Source: Gammaproteobacteria bacterium
GTDB taxonomy: Bacteria; Pseudomonadota; Gammaproteobacteria; JAJFKG01
NCBI GenBank assembly: GCA_021156325.1
Contig: JAJNDI010000005.1
Coordinates: forward strand, 1-50,692
DNA length: 50,692 bases
Direction: 5' to 3'
Under the pieces are notes generated by a model that did no database searches, had not been told where the DNA came from, and was given only the letters and a program-made list of their open reading frames with translations. Of this stretch, positions 8,691 to 17,316 are shown one piece after another (positions within the stretch are counted from its first letter, which is position 1; each line of letters opens with the position of its first letter). A program made the translations under genes and the position numbers.

Positions 8691-8729
8691 ACGCTCCTTT
8701 CGCTTTATTAGTAATTCTACTGTACCAAC

Positions 8730-9134
8730 CTATTCTGTGGTTGTTATGGTAAAAGTATCCGAATCGCCCGATGCACTATGAGTAATGGTACACGTATGCG
8801 CTGCACCGACTGCACCTCCCAATGCACTGGTTGGCGTTACAGCATAACCCGTAGGAAGTCCCCCATCGAGTAAAGCTATAGCAGCAGCTGAACAATTGCT
8901 CGTTGTTGCAATCGCTACTCCTTTATCCAAGGCCTTTTTTGTCGTCTTGTTAACTTTATCAGCGCTATTTAATGCCCCAACAATCCCGCTAAGCGTTTGG
9001 CTTCTCGCATCTCCGCTTAAATCGGTGAAGCTGGGCAATGCAACAGCGGCTAAAATCCCGAGAATCGCGATCACGGTAACCAATTCGATCAACGTAAAAC
9101 CACGGTTTCTCCCATTATATTGCTTTATCATCAT
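8730..9134 (-). CDS. MshA/MshB-like pilin (second of three tandem copies)
   Basis: This 134-residue prepilin has RGFTLIELVTVIAILGILAAV followed by LPSFTDLSGDARSQTLSGIVGAL. It is clearly paralogous to the third copy (PHFTDLTPDAKQ and the same Cys spacing: TSNCSAA and AHTCTITH, with GGLP-[TS]-[GE]-Y between them). It is bracketed by a 14-bp stem-loop upstream and an intrinsic terminator downstream, so it can form its own transcript. It could be the major or a secondary fibre subunit. Sequence alone does not decide. Confidence 0.85.
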   Translation of the reverse strand: MMIKQYNGRNRGFTLIELVTVIAILGILAAVALPSFTDLSGDARSQTLSGIVGALNSADKVNKTTKKALDKGVAIATTSNCSAAAIALLDGGLPTGYAVTPTSALGGAVGAAHTCTITHSASGDSDTFTITTTE

Positions 9135-9166
9135 TCACCTCATAGAACCTGTAAAATACACTCATC

Positions 9167-9197
9167 AAACGGCACAATAGGAACTATTGTGCCGTTT
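9167..9197 (-). terminator. Perfect 14-bp stem-loop between pilins 1 and 2 (partial terminator/attenuator)
   Basis: AAACGGCACAATAG (9167-9180) pairs perfectly with CTATTGTGCCGTTT (9184-9197) around a three-base loop. On the minus strand only TTT follows before GATGAG, so it may act as a leaky terminator or as a 3'-end stabiliser that favours the first pilin message. Confidence 0.65.
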
Positions 9198-9218
9198 GTA
9201 TTGACTTTCCGTGATGCC

Positions 9219-9680
9219 CTAACACCCTGAGGATGTTACTGTCGCTGATCCATTTGCTTCGCTATAGCTGACTTGACAGGTGGCGCTTCCGCCTTCATCA
9301 GGACGAAAGGCGGTCGTTGCAGTACCGCTGCAAGCGGTTCCTGTAGTCGTTGCGCCAAACCCATCCTGTGTGAATAAAGCAGCAACAATACCGTCATCCC
9401 CTGCACAAGGCACTCCCGAGGAGTTGACATCAACCACAGTGCCATCCATGCTGACGGTAGTCCCACTGCTTCCAGCGGCTTTATATTTAGCACGCGCTAA
9501 TAATACGGCACTATTCAGAGCGCCGCGCATCCCATCCACTGTAGCCCTTCTGGCTTCTGTACCTACACTGACAAAACGGGAAACACCGATAGCTGCCATA
9601 ATCGCTAAAATCAGGATGACAACTACCAATTCTATTAATGTGAATCCCTGTTTCTTTTTGAAAATACCCTGTTTACACAT
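9219..9680 (-). CDS. MshA-like major pilin candidate (first of three tandem copies)
   Basis: This 153-residue prepilin has the leader MCKQGIFKKK and QGFTLIELVVVILILAIMAAI, then SRFVSVGTEARRATVDGMRGAL, the MshA helix pattern. The C-terminal half is Gly/Thr/Ser-rich with several cysteines (VPCAGDD, TACSGT, ATCQVS) and ends in SSGC, suggesting a disulfide loop. It is first of three paralogous pilins and is followed by a stable stem-loop, an arrangement expected for the most abundant subunit (inference). Signal cleavage requires a prepilin peptidase that is not in the window. Confidence 0.87.
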   Translation of the reverse strand: MCKQGIFKKKQGFTLIELVVVILILAIMAAIGVSRFVSVGTEARRATVDGMRGALNSAVLLARAKYKAAGSSGTTVSMDGTVVDVNSSGVPCAGDDGIVAALFTQDGFGATTTGTACSGTATTAFRPDEGGSATCQVSYSEANGSATVTSSGC

Positions 9681-9750
9681 ATTAATACCTCACATAAGTA
9701 AATATCTTTTTAAAAAGAAATACTTAAACGCTTCCTGCTATTTATCTAAG

Positions 9751-9791
9751 CCGATCATTCGCTTGATCGGTTGACCCTTATATTTAAGGGT
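9751..9791. other. Two tandem hairpins upstream of the pilin cluster
   Basis: CCGATCA-N6-TGATCGG (9751-9770) is followed directly by ACCCTTA-TATT-TAAGGGT (9774-9791). They lie in the 205-base spacer between mshG and the first pilin gene, the largest gap within the locus. They could end the platform/motor transcript or shape the leader of the pilin message. No T tract follows on the minus strand. mshF, which occupies this position in Vibrio, is absent. Confidence 0.5.
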
Positions 9792-9885
9792 AGCCCATTT
9801 TCAGAAAAAAGTGAGGTAATTTTGCCCAAAACTAAGCTTAAATGCTTGTTTTATCAATTAAAATAGATTCAAAAATTTTTTAAAT

Positions 9886-11118
9886 TTATGCTTTTCCCTT
9901 AATAGCGCTGACCATATCCCACATCGGCAGGAAAATACCCAGCGCCAGGATAAGGACCATACCGGCAATAATACTGAGCAGGATAGGCTCCATCGAGGCG
10001 CTTAAGTTATCCAGCGCATAATCCACTTCGGCTTCGTAATATTCTGCTACTTCCTTTAACATCTCACTGAGCGTACCCGACTCTTCGCCTACTTCAATCA
10101 TCTGCAAAACAAGCGGTGTAAATAGATGGCTGCTGTTGGCAACTCGCGATAAACTTTCACCTCGTTCAATGCCTGTACGCATTGACAGCACTTCATTGGC
10201 AATATAGCTATTTCCCAACGCTCCTGCTGATAACGTAAGCCCCTTTAAAATCGGTATCCCTGCATCCATAATCATGGCGAAAGATCGGGTAAAACGAGCA
10301 AGAATAACTTTTTCAAGCAGCGAACCTATAATAATAAAACGCAGAATAAAACGATCCCAAATCAACCGACCTCCCGGCGTTTTGAGCCATTTTAAAAACC
10401 AAACCACCAGGATAACGACAGCGAGCAAAATTAAATAACCATTGTGAACAGCAAAACTTGACATATTCAACAACATCCGCGTCGGCAGCGGTAATTGGGC
10501 ATTAAATTTTGAAAACATATTCGCAAAAGAAGGTAATACCACAAAATTAATGATAACCAATGCGATTAAAATAGCGCTTATGACAAAAGCAGGATAACGC
10601 AGCGCTCCTTTAATACGTTTCCCGGTTTTATGCTCCAGTACGAGATAATCCGTCATTTGAGCAAAAGAGCTATCCAAACGACCTGTACTTTCACCGACTT
10701 CAATCACACTGGCATACAAAGATGAAAATACCTGCGGATGTTCTCGCATAGCTTCCGTGAGGTTTTTTCCAGCCGAAATGGTAGAAGCAAGCGATTGCAA
10801 TGTTTTCGATAAGGGCCGGCAATTGGTAGTTTCTGACAAGCGCCACAGCGAAGCCAATAATGAAACCCCCGCCTTGCTTAAACGAAACATTTGCCGGCTA
10901 AACATAATCAGTTCTTCAATAGGAACCTTAGTGATACCTAAGTTTTCTTTTATATCGGCGAGTGAAAATCGTTGGCTTAATTTTATTTCTTTTATATTAA
11001 TCGGCGTGATATTGCGGGCCAATAGTTGATTAGCTGCTGTGTCTTCATTAGCAGCTTCTATCTCACCATACACTGAATTGCCGTTAGGCGTTCTGCCTTG
11101 ATATTGAAAGGTGGTCAT
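9886..11118 (-). CDS. mshG: MSHA pilus inner-membrane platform protein
   Basis: This 410-residue protein is of the PilC/GspF family, the polytopic platform on which the assembly ATPase acts. It starts with FQYQGRTPNGNSVYGEIEA, typical of the family, and contains two GspF repeats. The first has the VIEVGESTGRLDSSFAQMTDYL motif and the second the matching MIEVGEESGTLSEMLKEVAEYY. Hydrophobic segments lie near residues 170-195, 225-245 and 380-400 (LLSIIAGMVLILALGIFLPMW). It is 14 bases downstream of mshE, as expected for co-transcribed platform and motor. Confidence 0.93.
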   Translation of the reverse strand: MTTFQYQGRTPNGNSVYGEIEAANEDTAANQLLARNITPINIKEIKLSQRFSLADIKENLGITKVPIEELIMFSRQMFRLSKAGVSLLASLWRLSETTNCRPLSKTLQSLASTISAGKNLTEAMREHPQVFSSLYASVIEVGESTGRLDSSFAQMTDYLVLEHKTGKRIKGALRYPAFVISAILIALVIINFVVLPSFANMFSKFNAQLPLPTRMLLNMSSFAVHNGYLILLAVVILVVWFLKWLKTPGGRLIWDRFILRFIIIGSLLEKVILARFTRSFAMIMDAGIPILKGLTLSAGALGNSYIANEVLSMRTGIERGESLSRVANSSHLFTPLVLQMIEVGEESGTLSEMLKEVAEYYEAEVDYALDNLSASMEPILLSIIAGMVLILALGIFLPMWDMVSAIKGKA

Positions 11119-11132
11119 CTTTTACTGATCCT

Positions 11133-12989
11133 TCAATTCCCGTTTTTGGGTTTTAATTTAAATACGGCGTGGTTTTCATCTTCTTTGCCGCTTTCTTGAT
11201 CAGGGGTCATATCCCTGTCTGAATGATCCTGCTCCTCGGAAGACTCATCTGCCTTGTTTTCTGTGGTTTCAGGGATGGCCGTATCTTCTTCATACACTTC
11301 GTCAAACTCACCCGCAATACTGATCGATTCATCCAGCGTGGTTTGTCCAAGGGCCGCCGCCTGCAGCGCACTTAATGCCAAAGAATACTGTGATTTATGT
11401 TCTTCAGCTGCTTCTTCAAATTTTCGGGGATCATTAGTGGATAAGGCTTCTATCATCTTTTTATTGAGTTCAAACAGTTCAAATATTCCCACGCGGCCTC
11501 GAAAGCCGGTATTATTACAATAAGTACATCCCTTCCCATGATAAAATACTGTTTCTTGATAACTTACACCGCCAACGGTTACTGCCCAGCTGCGTTGCGC
11601 TTCTGTGATTTCACACGGTTCATAACAGGATTTACAAATGCGTCTCACCAAACGCTGTGCTAAAACAGCACGCACTGCGGTTGCTACTAAATAGCCTTCA
11701 AGCCCCATATCCATGAGCCGCATAGCACTGCTGACCGCATCATTGGTATGCAAGGAAGCTAATACCAAGTGACCTGTTAATGCTGCGCGGATCGCAATGC
11801 TCGCGGTTTCATGATCGCGTATCTCACCCACTAAAATAATATCCGGATCTTGGCGCAGCGCAGTACGCAATACTTTTGCAAAATCGAGATTAATTTTCTC
11901 ATTGATTTGCACTTGTGAAATGCGCGACATGCGGTATTCTACGGGATCTTCTACAGTGATAATTTTCTTATCGGGCGAATTCAATTCGGCTAAAGCGCTG
12001 TATAAAGTCGTTGTTTTACCGCTTCCGGTGGGGCCCGTCACGAGGATCATTCCATAAGGACGGCGAATATTGCGTTGAAAACGCTTAAGAATCCCATCTG
12101 GCATACCGACTTTTTTTAAATCGAGCGCTACAGCGGATTGATCCAAAAGCCGCATGACAACGGATTCTCCATATTCTATCGGCATAGTTGATAAACGCAC
12201 ATCGACCTTCTTACCTTTGACTTGAATGTTAAAACGTCCATCTTGCGGTAAGCGTTTTTCAGCAATGTTTAAACCTGCCATCAGTTTAAGGCGCAGTGTC
12301 ATGGCTGAGGCAATGCGTTTTTCATTGAGGATCTGTTCATGCAAAACACCGTCTACTCGCTGTCGAATGCGAAGTGTTTTTTCATCCGGCTCAATGTGAA
12401 TATCCGAAGCCTGCACTTGTGTTGCATCTTCAAATAAGGATTGCAGCAATTTGACTACCGGTTTTGATTCGATATCCTCTTCTTCTTCTTGAGATTCAGT
12501 ATCAGGACTTAATGTCTTTGTTAAATCCTCGGCAAATTCACTGATTTCTTCAGTACGCCGATACAGTAAATCGACTGTGTTCAATAATTCGCTTTCCCGA
12601 ACCAGAGCGAGTGAAAGAGGCTCTTTTAAAAGGCGAGCCAATTCATCATAAGCCAATAAATCGAGTGGATCACTCATTCCCACGACAAGACCCTTGTCGT
12701 TGCGTGACAATACGATAGCGCGAAAACGCCGCGCATAATGTACGGGTAAACGCTGAATTAATTCTTTATCAAAGCGTTGACGGGTTAAAGAGATAAAAGG
12801 GATCCCGATATACTCTGCCAAAGCACTCAGCATTTCTGTTTCTTTTAAAAACCCCAGTTTTACAATAACCTGACCTATCTTGCCGCCGTTTTGTTTCTGG
12901 TCAGCAAGGGCTTGGCTAAGCTGCTCTTCGACTATCTTGGCATGAGCTACTAAAAACTCGCCGAAACGCTTCTGTTTAAGAGTATTCAT
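11133..12989 (-). CDS. mshE: MSHA pilus assembly ATPase
   Basis: This 618-residue GspE/PilB-type hexameric motor drives pilus extension. Walker A is GPTGSGKTT, the Asp/His boxes and VGEIRDHETA follow, and a CxxC-N-CxxC zinc site (CKSCYEPC, CTYCNNTG) is complete. The N-terminus (residues about 8-75) is an MshEN-type double motif that binds cyclic di-GMP in Vibrio MshE. Here several consensus positions differ: FG for LG, Ala for Gly in the first unit, and Lys for Arg and Tyr for Gln in the second. Binding is therefore uncertain. The last 60 residues are an acidic, probably disordered tail. There is a 107-base gap to mshN upstream that may hold a promoter. Confidence 0.95.
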   Translation of the reverse strand: MNTLKQKRFGEFLVAHAKIVEEQLSQALADQKQNGGKIGQVIVKLGFLKETEMLSALAEYIGIPFISLTRQRFDKELIQRLPVHYARRFRAIVLSRNDKGLVVGMSDPLDLLAYDELARLLKEPLSLALVRESELLNTVDLLYRRTEEISEFAEDLTKTLSPDTESQEEEEDIESKPVVKLLQSLFEDATQVQASDIHIEPDEKTLRIRQRVDGVLHEQILNEKRIASAMTLRLKLMAGLNIAEKRLPQDGRFNIQVKGKKVDVRLSTMPIEYGESVVMRLLDQSAVALDLKKVGMPDGILKRFQRNIRRPYGMILVTGPTGSGKTTTLYSALAELNSPDKKIITVEDPVEYRMSRISQVQINEKINLDFAKVLRTALRQDPDIILVGEIRDHETASIAIRAALTGHLVLASLHTNDAVSSAMRLMDMGLEGYLVATAVRAVLAQRLVRRICKSCYEPCEITEAQRSWAVTVGGVSYQETVFYHGKGCTYCNNTGFRGRVGIFELFELNKKMIEALSTNDPRKFEEAAEEHKSQYSLALSALQAAALGQTTLDESISIAGEFDEVYEEDTAIPETTENKADESSEEQDHSDRDMTPDQESGKEDENHAVFKLKPKNGN

Positions 12990-13096
12990 ATCAGCTGTCC
13001 TTGCTGAATTAGTATCGCGCTTTGAGTATAGCTACTCCTGGCGGGGATATGCCTGTTTCGCTTCGAGATGTAAGTTTAATGTACGGAGTAAGTTCC

Positions 13097-14173
13097 TCAC
13101 TCTAAGGATTTAATCTGCTCATCAATATAAGCCCGCAAGGGCGGCGTTAAATTGGCAGATATTTGGGCGTGCCGATAAGCCTTCAAAGCTTCTTGAGGTT
13201 GTCCAGCAGCATTTAATCCAATGGCCTTACCCAGCCACCAGAGGCCATTATCGGGCTGTATGGCACTAAGCTCATCATAAATTTTAGCAGAAACCAGATA
13301 ATCGCCATTTTGCTGATGAAGCGCTGCTAAAAAGGCATAATAATCCGGATATTCACTGACGGGCGGTGATAAATTACTTAACATCGCAAGCGCTTGAGAG
13401 AGCTTGCCTTCTGCTACCTGGATCCGTGCTTGCAAGCTCACAAAGCGAGGATAATCGGGATCTATCGCCAAACCTGCCTCCAGGAGCTCGTTTGCTTTAA
13501 GAGTGTCTTTTTGTTGAATATAAATAGCCGCGAGTGTTTCTCTGGCATCTTGAAATTCAGGTATTTCATCCAACACTTGTTGAAGTAAAGTTGTCGCCCC
13601 TGCAATATCATGATGCTCTGCCATCCTTAATGCTTGAGCATAGGATTGAGTAGCGCGTTCGAGGGGTGTCAGTTCTCGCGTTTTTTTGACAAGATCGCTC
13701 ACCAATTCCACAACCGCTGTCTTAGATGACGGCGTGGGTAGAGGATTTGAGGAGTCATCAGTTTTTTCAAGCGTATCAACCAACTGCTCCGTTGCTGCGA
13801 GCGTTAAGAGATGATTACCTTGTTGTTGCGGCTTCGCTGCTTGCTCTAACACAGTTTCTAACAGTTGATACTGCGTTTCCAACGTCGATTTGGCTTCTGC
13901 TTCCTGGCGAGATTGTACCCCAAGCACGGAAAGCCCCCATCGTTTTGCAGAAGGTAAGTATTGCCACGTCAGAATTCCGATCAAAATCCCTAGCAGCAAT
14001 AATAATACCCATCGACCTAATGTGGAAAAAGAAAATTTGCCTAAGCTTTTGTTACTCAGCGCCCTGGGTGTTGATAATTCCTCTACTCCGGCAGGAATGC
14101 CTTTATCAGCACTTGATTCACCGTGGCGGCGCCGCTTGTCCAGATCTTTTAATACTTGATTGATAAGACTCAT
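13097..14173 (-). CDS. mshN: MshN-like TPR membrane protein
   Basis: This 358-residue protein has a cytoplasmic start (MSLINQVLKDLDKRR, the MshN hallmark), one transmembrane helix at about residues 50-70 (WVLLLLLGILIGILTWQYL), an extended linker and a periplasmic C-terminal half. That half has TPR-like helices with ALRMAEHHDIAGATTLLQQ and ALKAYRHAQ repeats. MshN probably helps secretin assembly. It follows mshM by 21 bases. Function beyond the locus is not resolved for this family. Confidence 0.88.
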   Translation of the reverse strand: MSLINQVLKDLDKRRRHGESSADKGIPAGVEELSTPRALSNKSLGKFSFSTLGRWVLLLLLGILIGILTWQYLPSAKRWGLSVLGVQSRQEAEAKSTLETQYQLLETVLEQAAKPQQQGNHLLTLAATEQLVDTLEKTDDSSNPLPTPSSKTAVVELVSDLVKKTRELTPLERATQSYAQALRMAEHHDIAGATTLLQQVLDEIPEFQDARETLAAIYIQQKDTLKANELLEAGLAIDPDYPRFVSLQARIQVAEGKLSQALAMLSNLSPPVSEYPDYYAFLAALHQQNGDYLVSAKIYDELSAIQPDNGLWWLGKAIGLNAAGQPQEALKAYRHAQISANLTPPLRAYIDEQIKSLE

Positions 14174-14194
14174 GCGACCTCTGTGAAACGGCGT

Positions 14195-15106
14195 TTAGGG
14201 ATGCAAAGCAATTAACATATGGTATTTTAAACCAATGGTAATACCTAATAATAACACGGTGCTTGCAATCAGAAACCCGGTTTTGTGTTTCCAAGCCACG
14301 ATCTCTTTAGAATCGATAATTGCTTGCTGCATGGATTTGGGATCAACTCCCCCTTGTCCACGCCCATAAGCTACCATCAACGCCTTATGACAAAGGATAT
14401 TAATAATGCGCGGGATCCCCTGACTAGCCTGATACAATAAATCACAGGCTTTTTTATCAAACAGGGAACCGCGTGTATATCCCGCCATCGTGAGACGATG
14501 ACAAATATAAGCATTTAAATCTTGCCGGTTAATGGGTTTAAGTTTGTGTGAAAACAAAATACGCTGCTTTAATTGACGTAAGTTAGGCTCTTCCAGGCGC
14601 CTGTCCAATTCAGGCTGGGCAAACAAAATCACTTGCAGCAGTTTTTTAGATTCTGTTTCGAGATTTGTTAAGAGCCGAAGCGCTTCCAGGCTTTCGTTCG
14701 GTAAAGCTTGTGCTTCATCAACTAATAATACTACCCGTTTACCGCTGCGGGTTAATTCTAATAACTTTTTCGTGATGAGATCTAACAAATCATGTTGATC
14801 CAGCCGATTGGGAATTTCAAGACCTAATTCTAGCGCCAGTGCTTTCCTGATCCCGGAAGGCGTTAAATCAGGATTCGGGATATAGGCGGTTATCACATCA
14901 CCGCCCAAGGTATTTAAAAACTTGCGGCACAAAAGGGTTTTTCCTGCCCCGACTTCACCGATAATTTTAATAAACCCTTCACCATTCCCCACACCGACCA
15001 AGAGCATATTTAAAACAGCCTGATGGCCTTCCAAATTACAAAAAAAGCTCGTGTTGGGAGTCAACGTGAAAGGAAATTCCTTCAATTTAAAATGTTCCAG
15101 ATACAT
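14195..15106 (-). CDS. mshM: MshM/ExeA-like AAA ATPase
   Basis: This 303-residue P-loop ATPase has MYLEHFKLKEFPFTLTPN at its start, Walker A GEVGAGKT near residue 49, Walker B VVLLVDEAQALP near 125, and the LLTNLETESKKLLQVILFAQPEL sensor region of ExeA-type proteins. A single hydrophobic helix near the C-terminus (FLIASTVLLLGITIGL) anchors it in the inner membrane. ExeA homologues help move secretin subunits through the cell wall, which suits its place between mshL and mshN. Confidence 0.92.
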   Translation of the reverse strand: MYLEHFKLKEFPFTLTPNTSFFCNLEGHQAVLNMLLVGVGNGEGFIKIIGEVGAGKTLLCRKFLNTLGGDVITAYIPNPDLTPSGIRKALALELGLEIPNRLDQHDLLDLITKKLLELTRSGKRVVLLVDEAQALPNESLEALRLLTNLETESKKLLQVILFAQPELDRRLEEPNLRQLKQRILFSHKLKPINRQDLNAYICHRLTMAGYTRGSLFDKKACDLLYQASQGIPRIINILCHKALMVAYGRGQGGVDPKSMQQAIIDSKEIVAWKHKTGFLIASTVLLLGITIGLKYHMLIALHP

Positions 15107-15120
15107 ACCCTACATCCTTG

Positions 15121-16890
15121 TTACGGTACTTTGTCAAACCAATGTGCAATCGACACAGGTTTCTCCATCTGCTTGCCACGCGCTTCTATTTCCTCAAAAG
15201 CTTTCTGCGATGCTACCAATTGCTCGCTTGCGCTTTTTTCCGTGATGACAACAGGGCGCAGTAAAATCACCAATTCCCGCTTTTGCCATCGTCTTTCAGA
15301 ATCACGAAATAAATTCCCTGCCACTGGTAATTCCCCAAAACCCGGGGTCATTGCCCGCCGATCGGCATAAAAATTAGTCATTAACCCGCCGATAGCAACC
15401 ACCTGCCCATTCTTGGCATGAACAATACTATCTGTCTCTCGGACTTCACTCAAGGCCAAGGGCAGTTTCAAGATCTCACTTGCACTTAATTCGATGGTTT
15501 TATTCTGATCGGTAACAGTGACCACTGTGGGATGTACGTGCAAAGTCACATCGCCATTGATATCGATTTGAGGGGTAATATCCAAGGCAATCCCTGAGAA
15601 AAAAGGCGTTAATTCGACATCCTGCGATGTGGTCGGTGAAGCGCTGCCTGTTCCTGTAGTCGAACTCGATACATTGGTCACAAAAAACTGATCCTCGCCC
15701 ACTTTGATCAAAGCCTTTTGATTATTGACAGTCGCAATTCGAGGGCTGGATAAGACTTGAATATCGCCTTGAACGGATAATAGCTTGATAGTTGCATCAA
15801 AATTATCGCCTGCCGATGCATGAGCGCTAAATATATTGAAATCGTTAGAATCTTCTGCACCCGTAGCGTCAAGACCAAAAGCTCGGAAACCGCTTTCTTT
15901 CAAATCCCGATTCCCTTGCTGCTGTACGCCGAATAATTCCCAATTGATCCCTTGTTGAAAACCATCCCGCAGTGTCACTTCCAGGACTTTGGCTTCGATA
16001 AGCACTTGCCGATTCATACTGTTTTGGATCTTGTCCAGATAAGCGGCTACTTCGCGCAATTCCGAGGGTTCTGCATGCACAACTACCACACCGGCTTGCG
16101 GATTTAATACCACGGAACGCCCGCCCTCTTTTCCAATGATCGCCACCAAAGAAGTTCTAAGCGTTCCCCAAAAATCAGAAGTCGTTTGTGTTGAAACAGT
16201 AGTATTGGAAGTTCCTGATCCACCAGCACCCGCTGTGGGTGTTGAGGTTGTACCGCCATCAGCAGCACCTGGAATACTGGCTGCTGCAGCAGTCGTTCCC
16301 GTACTGGTTCCTCCATCGGTATTATTAATGTCGCTGCTGATCCCGGAACTGACTTGCGTTTGTGATGCCCCATTTCGCAAGACATTTAAATAATTGATAG
16401 TAAAAATCTGGGTTCGCAAACGGGCTGAAAAGACCCGGTAGCCTAACTTCGTCTGCTCATATTCATACCCGTAGGATTCTCGCACGGCTTCCATGACCTC
16501 AGCGATCGTCACATTTTTTAAATTGAGCGAAATTGATCCCGCAAGATCAGGCTCCACAATGATATTGTAAGGAGTGCCATCAACCAACCCCATAAAAAAG
16601 TCTTTTGCAGAAACATTGTTTACTGATACATCGAATCGTTCGGCATTCGCTGTCTTGGCGCCAGGGGCTTTCACGGACAAGGACGGCATCAAAGCAGTCG
16701 CTACATCTGAGGGGGGTTTAAGTGCCTCTTCCACTGCTTTGTTAGAGGTAATCGCACTATCAAGGGTACTTTGAATAGTCGTGGCAGGCCGCTGTGCAGT
16801 GGGTATTTTAGTAGGCGCGCAAGAGAGCAGGAAGCCCGCGCTCACGCTAAATAACAAAACTTGTGCTATCCATTGCTGTTTCATTGACAT
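15121..16890 (-). CDS. mshL: MSHA outer-membrane secretin (lipoprotein)
   Basis: This 589-residue secretin forms the pilus exit pore. A lipoprotein signal ends in LLSC at residue 24. An STN/N0-type domain (NIIVEPDLAGSISLNLKNVT) lies near 105, and a Ser/Thr/Gly/Ala-rich linker covers about 195-235. The secretin domain follows, with VLIEAKVLEVTL, VLSSPRIATVNNQKALIKVG and VVAIGGLMTNF. The C-terminal extension is short and ends in HWFDKVP. It is flanked by mshK and mshM with gaps of 26 and 14 bases. Confidence 0.95.
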   Translation of the reverse strand: MSMKQQWIAQVLLFSVSAGFLLSCAPTKIPTAQRPATTIQSTLDSAITSNKAVEEALKPPSDVATALMPSLSVKAPGAKTANAERFDVSVNNVSAKDFFMGLVDGTPYNIIVEPDLAGSISLNLKNVTIAEVMEAVRESYGYEYEQTKLGYRVFSARLRTQIFTINYLNVLRNGASQTQVSSGISSDINNTDGGTSTGTTAAAASIPGAADGGTTSTPTAGAGGSGTSNTTVSTQTTSDFWGTLRTSLVAIIGKEGGRSVVLNPQAGVVVVHAEPSELREVAAYLDKIQNSMNRQVLIEAKVLEVTLRDGFQQGINWELFGVQQQGNRDLKESGFRAFGLDATGAEDSNDFNIFSAHASAGDNFDATIKLLSVQGDIQVLSSPRIATVNNQKALIKVGEDQFFVTNVSSSTTGTGSASPTTSQDVELTPFFSGIALDITPQIDINGDVTLHVHPTVVTVTDQNKTIELSASEILKLPLALSEVRETDSIVHAKNGQVVAIGGLMTNFYADRRAMTPGFGELPVAGNLFRDSERRWQKRELVILLRPVVITEKSASEQLVASQKAFEEIEARGKQMEKPVSIAHWFDKVP

Positions 16891-16916
16891 TCCCTGTGCA
16901 ACCTTAGAACAGATTC

Positions 16917-17312
16917 TTAGAGCCCTGTTTCCTTGGGCTTTGTACCGGTGATCACCTTGACTACCGGATTGGCTAAGGTTAGCGTAAATTCTTGTCCTTG
17001 CTGCTTCAGGTCGCGTACTCGCACCGATTGCGGTGTGATCGCCAAAACCTGGATATCCCCCACCTTATCCCCTATTTGTGCGATCTGATTATTGATGATC
17101 GCCAATTTACGCTGGGGCGAAAATAAAATCGTTGTCAGCCTTACACCTTCATAGGCGATACCAGGATTGCTCTCTATAATGGCAGCACCTATCTCGGCCG
17201 GCGGCTGTGTCGGATCACGCAAAGAAACCGGCTCTGCTAAAGACAATGCCCCATTCAATAATAACAGTATTGCATACAAAATGCGCCTGCGCCTTGCGCC
17301 TTGTTTGTTCAC
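16917..17312 (-). CDS. mshK: MshK-like pilus protein
   Basis: I place the start at GTG 17312, five bases after the end of mshJ. This gives a 131-residue protein with a basic signal sequence (RRRRILYAILLLLNGALSLAEP) and then RDPTQPP, the motif of MshK/PilP-like proteins. The frame is open back to 17444, but that extension overlaps mshJ and lacks sense. The periplasmic part has a small beta domain (AIINNQIAQIGDKVGDIQV) resembling the PilP/GspC HR region, which would connect the inner-membrane complex to the secretin. Confidence 0.8.
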   Translation of the reverse strand: MNKQGARRRRILYAILLLLNGALSLAEPVSLRDPTQPPAEIGAAIIESNPGIAYEGVRLTTILFSPQRKLAIINNQIAQIGDKVGDIQVLAITPQSVRVRDLKQQGQEFTLTLANPVVKVITGTKPKETGL

Positions 17313-17316
17313 ACTG

